Part shown: positions 7,621 through 11,446 of the stretch, piece by piece | Layout: each line of letters opens with the position of its first letter | Numbering within the stretch: the first letter of the stretch is position 1 | Assembly: GCA_964482395.1 (NCBI GenBank) | Contig: CAYZXK010000193.1 | Location: 1-11,446, forward strand | Length of the DNA stretch: 11,446 nt | Direction: 5' to 3' | DNA from: CAYZXK01 sp964482395 | GTDB lineage: Bacteria > Planctomycetota > Phycisphaerae > UBA1845 > Fen-1342 | The notes under the pieces: model-generated | What the model was told of the DNA's origin: nothing | Database searches by the model: none | Seen by the model: the letters and a program-made list of their open reading frames with translations, nothing else | Position numbers and translations under genes: made by a program

Positions 7621-8032
7621 CGCGCCTCTCCGCCTACCCGTTTCTTCCTGGCACCGGAGCTTGCGATCGTCGCTTGGTCGCTGGGGGTGTACCCTGAAAC
7701 CGGATCCCGGGCAAGCCCGGTTCTTGGGGCCGGCCCGTTCAGGCTCATAACTACCCCATTCTGAGCCCGAAGCCAAGTTGCAGGGTGTCTTGGCGGCCAG
7801 TCGGGGCCCCCAATCCAGCTCAGCCGCTAACGCTTTACCACGCCGGCACATAGGTGTCGCACCCGCGACCTATCCGATTCCCGCCGCAACCGAGGCGGCA
7901 ACGCCCGGGAGCAATCCTCCCGGATGGAGCTGCCGGGCGTCTGCCGACCGTTCCGGGATTGACCCCTGCCGCCGGCCGGGGGCCCGGATGCAGCCCGCCA
8001 CAGCCTGGCCAAACCACACCTCAGCCCGTCGC
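7621..8032. other. 412-nt intergenic region with several GC hairpins, no gene seen
   Basis: This stretch lies between the apt stop and the first lipoprotein start. I see no supportable coding region; open frames on both strands lack start signals and family-like sequence. It holds several inverted repeats: CCGGG/CCCGG around CAAG (7707-7720), inside a longer AACCGG/CCGGTT context; TAGG-TCGC/GCGA-CCTA with a 2-nt bulge (7851-7872); CCGCC/GGCGG (7881-7898); and CCGGGAG/CTCCCGG around a 5-nt loop (7905-7923). The last two could end or stabilise the apt transcript, though no T-run follows. The operon promoter should lie here, but no box pair stands out. Confidence 0.45.
7905..7923 (-). terminator. 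Hairpin 110 nt downstream of apt (weak terminator candidate)
   Basis: CCGGGAG (7905-7911) and CTCCCGG (7917-7923) form a perfect 7-bp stem with a 5-nt loop. A second smaller stem (7881-7898) follows in the apt transcript direction. The strength of the stem and its position downstream of apt suggest a termination or 3'-end role. There is no T-run after it, so an intrinsic terminator is not established. Confidence 0.25.
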
Positions 8033-8590
8033 TCAGTAGGCGATAACGCTGAAGACCGGGCAGTCACCCAGGCGGGCCCGTCCGCCCAACGAGAGCAACT
8101 CGATGAGGACGGCGACCGCCTCGATTTCAGCCCCGGTCTTGCGGACCAGGGCACAGCAGGCCGCAAGCGTGCCGCCGGTGGCCAGCAGATCATCCACTAT
8201 CAGAACCTTCTGACCGGGCTGGATGGCATCCCGGTGCATCTCCAGTGCGTCGCGGCCATACTCCAGTTCATATTCATGCCGCCAGGTTTGGCAGGGCAAC
8301 TTGCCCGGCTTGCGCACCGGTACGAAGCCGACTGACAACACCTTGGCCACCGCGGTCCCGAAAATGAACCCCCTCGATTCCGCCCCCACCACCAGGTCAA
8401 TGTGCTTGCCGCGGAAAGGCTGGGCCATCAGCTCGACCGCCATGGCCAAGCCGGACGGATCGGCCAGCAGGGGGGTTATGTCGCGGAAAAGCACGCCGGG
8501 CTTGGGGAAATCCGGCACCGCTCGAATGAGCGTCCGCAGCTCGGTGGCGTCGGAGACTGATCGCCAGACGTACTCCTTGGACCGGTTCAT
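8033..8590 (-). CDS. apt: Adenine phosphoribosyltransferase
   Basis: The product is a 185-residue cytoplasmic purine-salvage enzyme that converts adenine and PRPP to AMP and pyrophosphate. The match to known Apt proteins is clear along the whole chain: DFPKPGVLFRDITPLL (27-42), the ESRGF segment (71-75), VGFVPVRKPGKLP (87-99), ELEYG (108-112) and the 13-residue PRPP-binding motif VLIVDDLLATGGT (129-141), followed by ELLSLGGR near the C-terminus. The length is normal for the family. The ATG at 8590 is the only sensible start: the protein starts where Apt proteins usually do, though the GGAGG ribosome site lies 13 nt away, further than usual. The gene is divergent from the small membrane-protein gene and lies upstream of the exported-protein block on the same strand, separated by 412 nt, so it is probably a separate unit. 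Confidence 0.96.
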   Translation of the reverse strand: MNRSKEYVWRSVSDATELRTLIRAVPDFPKPGVLFRDITPLLADPSGLAMAVELMAQPFRGKHIDLVVGAESRGFIFGTAVAKVLSVGFVPVRKPGKLPCQTWRHEYELEYGRDALEMHRDAIQPGQKVLIVDDLLATGGTLAACCALVRKTGAEIEAVAVLIELLSLGGRARLGDCPVFSVIAY

Positions 8591-8603
8591 AGCTTGGACC
8601 GCG

Positions 8604-8626
8604 CCTCCGGGCGTTTGGGCCGCCCG
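8604..8626 (-). promoter_or_regulatory. Hairpin abutting the apt Shine-Dalgarno
   Basis: In the apt leader, CGGGCG and CGCCCG (8608-8613 and 8621-8626) form a perfect 6-bp stem with a 7-nt loop. The last stem base is also the first base of the GGAGG site (8608-8604 on the minus strand). The ribosome site is thus set against a stem and lies 13 nt before the ATG. Whether this affects translation is inference. Confidence 0.3.
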
Positions 8627-8637
8627 TATCCTGGGTG

Positions 8638-8721
8638 TCCATGCTATTCTGTGCCATGCCGGCTGGCAACGCCGGCCGGCGGGGATTTGAGACCCCGGCC
8701 CGAATCTGCCGATAGCATGGA
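8638..8721. repeat. Perfect 10-bp inverted repeat in the apt divergent intergenic region
   Basis: The decamer TCCATGCTAT (8638-8647) recurs as its exact reverse complement ATAGCATGGA (8712-8721), 64 nt apart. Each arm therefore places TAGCAT in the outward direction: towards apt on the minus strand and towards the small protein on the plus strand. These coincide with the likely -10 elements of the divergent promoters. The repeat may be a shared promoter or operator element, or chance. Confidence 0.45.
8641..8669 (-). promoter_or_regulatory. Predicted sigma-70-type promoter for apt
   Basis: On the minus strand TTGCCA (8669-8664, five of six to TTGACA) is separated by 17 nt from TAGCAT (8646-8641, four of six to TATAAT). 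Transcription would begin near 8634, giving a leader of about 44 nt that contains the hairpin and GGAGG site. This is the best promoter match seen in the window. Confidence 0.45.
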
Positions 8722-8727
8722 TTGACC

Positions 8728-8934
8728 ATGTCAACCTGGATCTTCATTGTGGCCGCGACCGCCGTCGGTGGAGCCCTGGTGGTGTGGAATGCCGTGACCC
8801 GGACCAAGCATTACAGCGAGTTGATGCTGAATACGTACTCGCAGATGCTGGCTGAAGCTCGCAAGCAGAAAGCCGACGACCTGGCCAGGCAAGCCGAGCA
8901 GACCACCAGCGAGTCGCAGGCCAGCAGCGACTGA
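8728..8934 (+). CDS. Small single-pass membrane protein with charged tail, function unknown
   Basis: This predicted small protein has 68 residues. Residues 3-22 (WIFIVAATAVGGALVVW within it) form one transmembrane helix. The rest is a hydrophilic, probably helical segment rich in Lys, Ala, Gln and Glu (MLAEARKQKADDLARQAEQ), ending in a Ser/Thr/Gln-rich, acidic tail. I do not recognise a family. The gene is supported by its own promoter-facing position, the coherent membrane-plus-helix design, and the lack of an overlapping alternative. The ATG at 8728 has only a GGA 7 nt upstream, and a TAGCAT box ends 9 nt before it, so the message could be nearly leaderless. A TTG at 8722 is in frame. It is divergent from apt and convergent with the release-factor-like gene (47-nt gap). 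Confidence 0.6.
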   Translation: MSTWIFIVAATAVGGALVVWNAVTRTKHYSELMLNTYSQMLAEARKQKADDLARQAEQTTSESQASSD

Positions 8935-8981
8935 CGCCGGATTGGGGGGTGGCTGGCACCGCACCTGCCGGGCAACAACCT

Positions 8982-9602
8982 CTAATCTGCGCCGGGTGTT
9001 CGCACCGGGCGTTTGCGGATTCGCAGGACTTCTTCCCAGGCCTTGGAATGGTCGGCCAGGAACCGGGTGAGGCTCGAAGTCGTCAAACCCAGTCGGGCGG
9101 CAGCCCTGGCGAAGTTGCCCCCCTCAGCCGCCAGCACATCGAGTGTCAGGGCCAGGACCTGCCAAAAGGCCGGATTCTTGACGTTGACCTGGAGTCGCCG
9201 CTCGCGAACGTCCACGCCCCCGGGCCAAGTGATCTGGTCGGGCGGATCGCAGCGGACACCGATCGCAATCGCCTCGCGCAGCCGACGCAGAGCGCTTAGG
9301 CGGTTCTCTCGCTGCGACCGGCGCTCGGTGGCGGTCACGACGAATCCGCTAGGTCGATGACGGAGTCGGACCGCGGAGGCCACCTTGTCACGATGCTGAC
9401 CGCCCGGTCCGCCGGTGCGGTGTAAATGCACTTCGCACTCGGCCAACAAGCGCTGGTCGTCGAAAGTCAGTCGGGCTCGCAGCTCCTGGGGCGTGGGGCC
9501 CCTGCCAGTCGATGGCTGGGCCGGACGCGAGTCAGCATCCTGGGGGGGCTTGGAGCCCGACGGCCGGTCCCCGGCAAGGTTGGGGTCGCCCAGGTTGGTC
9601 AT
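8982..9602 (-). CDS. Peptide chain release factor-like protein (GGQ domain) with C-terminal HTH-like region
   Basis: This 206-residue protein carries the catalytic domain of class I release factors but not their codon-recognition domain. The motif GGPGGQH (64-70) includes the GGQ tripeptide that triggers peptidyl-tRNA hydrolysis, followed by NKVxSAVRL-type sequence (here RDKVASAVRLRH) and the GFVVTATERRSQRENR block (87-101) typical of the family. Residues 1-40 are low-complexity and rich in Pro/Ser/Asp. After about residue 140, an alpha-helical tail (VLALTLDVLAAEGGN, then FARAAARLGLTTSSLTRFL at 164-182) resembles a helix-turn-helix and is unlike ArfB/YaeJ, whose tail is a basic ribosome-tunnel helix. 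It may act in ribosome rescue or on a non-standard substrate; this is inferred. The ATG at 9602 is preceded by a TATTAT box 6 nt away, suggesting a leaderless message. Confidence 0.83.
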   Translation of the reverse strand: MTNLGDPNLAGDRPSGSKPPQDADSRPAQPSTGRGPTPQELRARLTFDDQRLLAECEVHLHRTGGPGGQHRDKVASAVRLRHRPSGFVVTATERRSQRENRLSALRRLREAIAIGVRCDPPDQITWPGGVDVRERRLQVNVKNPAFWQVLALTLDVLAAEGGNFARAAARLGLTTSSLTRFLADHSKAWEEVLRIRKRPVRTPGAD

Positions 9603-9607
9603 GGGTT

Positions 9608-9614
9608 TATAATA
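9608..9614. promoter_or_regulatory. Overlapping divergent -10 boxes (TATAAT / TATTAT)
   Basis: The 25-nt gap between the divergent release-factor-like and pseudopilin starts contains TATAAT on the plus strand (9608-9613) and TATTAT on the minus strand (9614-9609), sharing most bases. Each would place transcription start within about 0-8 nt of the corresponding ATG. Neither has a good -35 at 16-18 nt. Opposing polymerases could not use both at once. Confidence 0.4.
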
Positions 9615-9627
9615 CTCTGGGTGCCAT

Positions 9628-10359
9628 ATGGGGCGAGTAGGCCCTGGGTCAGGCGGAAACGCCGGTCGGATGGCGTGGGCCCGGGTACGGGCCGGACCGG
9701 GGTTCACGCTAATCGAGCTGCTGGTCGTAGTGGCCATCATTTCACTGCTGGTGTCGATATTGACGCCTTCCCTGGCCCGCGCCCGACAGCAGGCCAAGTC
9801 GGTCGTGTGTTTGACCCGGCTCAGCGAGTTCATGAAGGCCGTGACCGCTTACGGCGGCGACCACAGCTTCCTCCTCCCCCCCATGATGTACAACCTCACG
9901 GACTCCGACGACTCCAAACGGCACGGCTGGGCCGAAACGCTTTACATCTACATTTACCAGGACCACGACTTCGCCACCGACCGAGACTTCCCCGTCCAGC
10001 AGAACCACAACGGACGCTACGAGCTATGGGTGTGCAAGGAAGCAGTCCCCATGGCCAACAGCAGCGGCCATTACCGCGCCTATCAGGTAAGCTGGGAGAA
10101 GGGCTCGCTGGACCGGATCAAGGCCCGCCTGCCGCTGATCGTGGACGCCAATCCGCAGGTCACCGACCCCAATGACCTGCGGTTGAGCTACGTGCCCCAG
10201 GAGCATATCGCGGGCCTGGAGGGCGAAGCCTACATAGACGAGCGGCACTACGGCGGAGCTAACTACGCCTACAATGATGGACACGCCGAGCGCAGCACGA
10301 CCCTTAAGGAGAAGCTGGCCGAGGACTGGGATCTGGATCCAGCCACCAACGAGGAATGA
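9628..10359 (+). CDS. Type II-secretion-like pseudopilin with prepilin N-terminus and H-X9-DG motif
   Basis: The protein has 243 residues with a type IV prepilin/pseudopilin N-terminus: leader ending PG, then FTLIELLVVVAIISLLVSIL (26-45). Cleavage by prepilin peptidase is predicted at Gly25/Phe26, with the conserved Glu at +5 (Glu30). The globular part has the early CLTRLSEFMKAV helix, and near the end an H-X9-DG motif (His207 to Asp217-Gly218) in HYGGANYAYNDGHAE. That motif marks the DUF1559-like pseudopilin family abundant in planctomycetes and relatives. Such proteins are membrane-anchored at the inner membrane and may join a pseudopilus. The first ATG (9628) gives a 25-residue leader; ATG 9670 gives a more typical 11-residue leader, but lacks a good ribosome site. 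It overlaps the cysteine desulfurase start by 4 nt. No other pilus genes are in view. Confidence 0.88.
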   Translation: MGRVGPGSGGNAGRMAWARVRAGPGFTLIELLVVVAIISLLVSILTPSLARARQQAKSVVCLTRLSEFMKAVTAYGGDHSFLLPPMMYNLTDSDDSKRHGWAETLYIYIYQDHDFATDRDFPVQQNHNGRYELWVCKEAVPMANSSGHYRAYQVSWEKGSLDRIKARLPLIVDANPQVTDPNDLRLSYVPQEHIAGLEGEAYIDERHYGGANYAYNDGHAERSTTLKEKLAEDWDLDPATNEE

Positions 10360-11446
10360 GCCCCGCGGTCACTTACCTGGATAACAATGCCACCACCCGC
10401 CCGGATGATCGGGTGGTGGCCGCCATGCTACCGCTGCTCACCGAGTGGTACGGCAACCCGTCCAGCACCCACTTTTTCGGGACCCAAGCGGCCGCAATGG
10501 TTGAAGAGGCCCGGGCCGATGTGGCCCGGCTGATCGGGGCTCGGGAAAGCGAAATCGTTTTCACCAGCGGGGGCACGGAGGCGGACAACGCCGCCCTGCG
10601 CGGAGTCCTGGCCGCCCAGCCCGCCAAGCGGCATCTGATCATCTCGGCCGTCGAGCATCACGCCGTCCTGGAGACTGCCCAGCAATTGGAGGAGGCCGGT
10701 CTGGAAGTGACTCGCCTGGGTGTCGACCGGAGCGGCCAACTCGATCTGGACGAACTGGGCGAGAGCATTCGCGACGATACCGGGCTCATCTCGATCATGC
10801 TGGCCAATAACGAGACCGGCATAATCTTCCCGCTCAAGCAGATCTGCCAGGTCGCCGCGCAACGTGGCGTGCCGGTCCACACCGACGCCGTCAATGCGCT
10901 TGGCAAGATCGCGGTCAACGTTGAGGACCTCGGGGTATCGTTGCTTTCCCTTAGCGGGCACAAGATTTATGGGCCCAAAGGCGTCGGCGCCCTCTACATC
11001 CGGCGCGGCACGCCGTTCCGGGCCTGCCAGACCGGTGGGTCGCAGGAGCGCCAGCGCCGTGGCGGGACCCTCAACACTCCCGGAATCGTCGGCCTGGGAG
11101 CCGCCTGTCGGATCCTCGCCCAGCCAGACCCCGAGACCGAGAGGCGTGTAGCCGGGCTGCGTGACCGTCTGGAGGCGGAACTTTCGCGGCGTTTTGCGGA
11201 GGTCTGCATTATCGGACGCGGTGCCCCCCGGCTGCCCAATACCAGCCTGGTCTGCTTCCTCGATATTCCCTCCCAAGCCCTGCTGATCCTGCTGAGCGAA
11301 GCCGGGATTTGCGCTTCCAGCGGCGCGGCCTGCGCCAGCGGATCGATCGAGCCTTCCCACGTCTTACAGGCCATGCATATCGAGCCGAATATCGCCCAAG
11401 GCGAGGTCCGCTTCTCCTTCGGACGCTTCAACACCGAGGCCGACCT
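10356..11446 (+). CDS. nifS: NifS-type cysteine desulfurase, cut off at the window end
   Basis: The partial frame of 363 complete codons reads through to the window edge. It is a PLP-dependent cysteine desulfurase, which makes L-alanine and a protein persulfide for iron-sulfur cluster or other sulfur assembly. The N-terminus YLDNNATTR (7-15), GNPSSTHFFG (33-42) and TSGGTEADN (70-78) match NifS. The PLP lysine is Lys203 in SLSGHKIYGPKG, the catalytic loop cysteine is Cys326 in SSGAACASGS, and SGHK and RRGGT (234-238) are present. Residues SSGAACASGSIEPSHV are typical of group I (NifS/IscS) enzymes. One oddity is HTDAVNALGK (175-184), where the usual Gln is Asn180. The ATG overlaps the pseudopilin stop as ATGA, so translation may be coupled. 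The gene symbol follows sequence similarity to NifS; a nitrogen-fixation role is not implied. Confidence 0.94.
   Translation, partial: MSPAVTYLDNNATTRPDDRVVAAMLPLLTEWYGNPSSTHFFGTQAAAMVEEARADVARLIGARESEIVFTSGGTEADNAALRGVLAAQPAKRHLIISAVEHHAVLETAQQLEEAGLEVTRLGVDRSGQLDLDELGESIRDDTGLISIMLANNETGIIFPLKQICQVAAQRGVPVHTDAVNALGKIAVNVEDLGVSLLSLSGHKIYGPKGVGALYIRRGTPFRACQTGGSQERQRRGGTLNTPGIVGLGAACRILAQPDPETERRVAGLRDRLEAELSRRFAEVCIIGRGAPRLPNTSLVCFLDIPSQALLILLSEAGICASSGAACASGSIEPSHVLQAMHIEPNIAQGEVRFSFGRFNTEAD

Noticed and set aside
7704..7726. Plus-strand hairpin followed by TTCTT, resembling an intrinsic terminator
   Set aside because: No plus-strand gene lies upstream for it to end, the stem is short and the T-run is broken.
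7621..7851. N-terminal extension of the first lipoprotein frame up to 7851
   Set aside because: The extension has no signal peptide and no family-like sequence; the ATG at 7620 has a good Shine-Dalgarno and leads straight into the lipobox signal.
7778..8335. Plus-strand open frame of 185 codons spanning the intergenic region
   Set aside because: Its second half is antisense to apt and the first half has no start signal or domain.
10428..11360. Long minus-strand open frame of 310 codons
   Set aside because: It lies antisense to the clearly recognised cysteine desulfurase and has no recognisable domain.
1..11446. Search for CRISPR arrays, tRNA or rRNA genes, insertion sequences and transposases
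   Set aside because: No regularly spaced direct repeats, no tRNA-like TTCGA arm with cloverleaf pairing, and no transposase-like frame or terminal inverted repeats were seen by eye.

Overview
The window is a GC-rich, gene-dense stretch of a Gram-negative chromosome. The best guess at the source is a planctomycete, possibly of the Phycisphaerae type. Three observations support this: a pseudopilin carrying the H-X9-DG signature common in Planctomycetes and their PVC relatives, a stand-alone GGQ release-factor-like protein with a helix-turn-helix-like tail, and a run of large exported FG-GAP and PKD-type proteins and lipoproteins. The LpxL/HtrB-type acyltransferase at the left edge fits an outer membrane with lipid A. 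The taxon is inferred from gene content and no rRNA is present.

Layout. At 9-998 (+) lies an LpxL/HtrB-like acyltransferase. It converges on a long minus-strand block running from about 7620 down to 1109 that holds five exported proteins. In transcription order these are a small lipoprotein (7620-7117), a second small lipoprotein (7092-6526), a 949-residue FG-GAP beta-propeller lipoprotein (6476-3627), a third lipoprotein (3608-2814), and a PKD/Ig-like secreted protein with a Cys-Gly-Gly / hydrophobic / Arg-rich C-terminal tail (2719-1109). Gaps between the first four genes are 18-49 nt, so an operon is likely; the last gene follows a 94-nt gap with its own possible -10 box. The three smaller lipoproteins share sequence landmarks and look like diverged paralogs. 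Together they look like an uncharacterised cell-surface set whose job cannot be read from the sequence.

Upstream of the block, a 412-nt non-coding stretch (7621-8032) separates it from adenine phosphoribosyltransferase (apt, 8590-8033, minus). Apt is divergent from a 68-residue membrane-anchored protein (8728-8934, +). The intergenic region between them contains a perfect 10-bp inverted repeat with a TAGCAT box in each arm. Next come a minus-strand release-factor-like GGQ protein (9602-8982) and, starting only 25 nt away in the opposite direction, a pseudopilin (9628-10359, +). A NifS-type cysteine desulfurase (10356 to the window edge, +) overlaps the pseudopilin stop by ATGA and is cut off by the end of the window.

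The housekeeping genes (acyltransferase, apt, nifS) are recognised with confidence. The most novel material is the exported-protein operon, the GGQ-HTH protein, and an unusual Gln-to-Asn change in the PLP pocket of the cysteine desulfurase. No CRISPR array, tRNA, rRNA, insertion sequence or transposase was seen.
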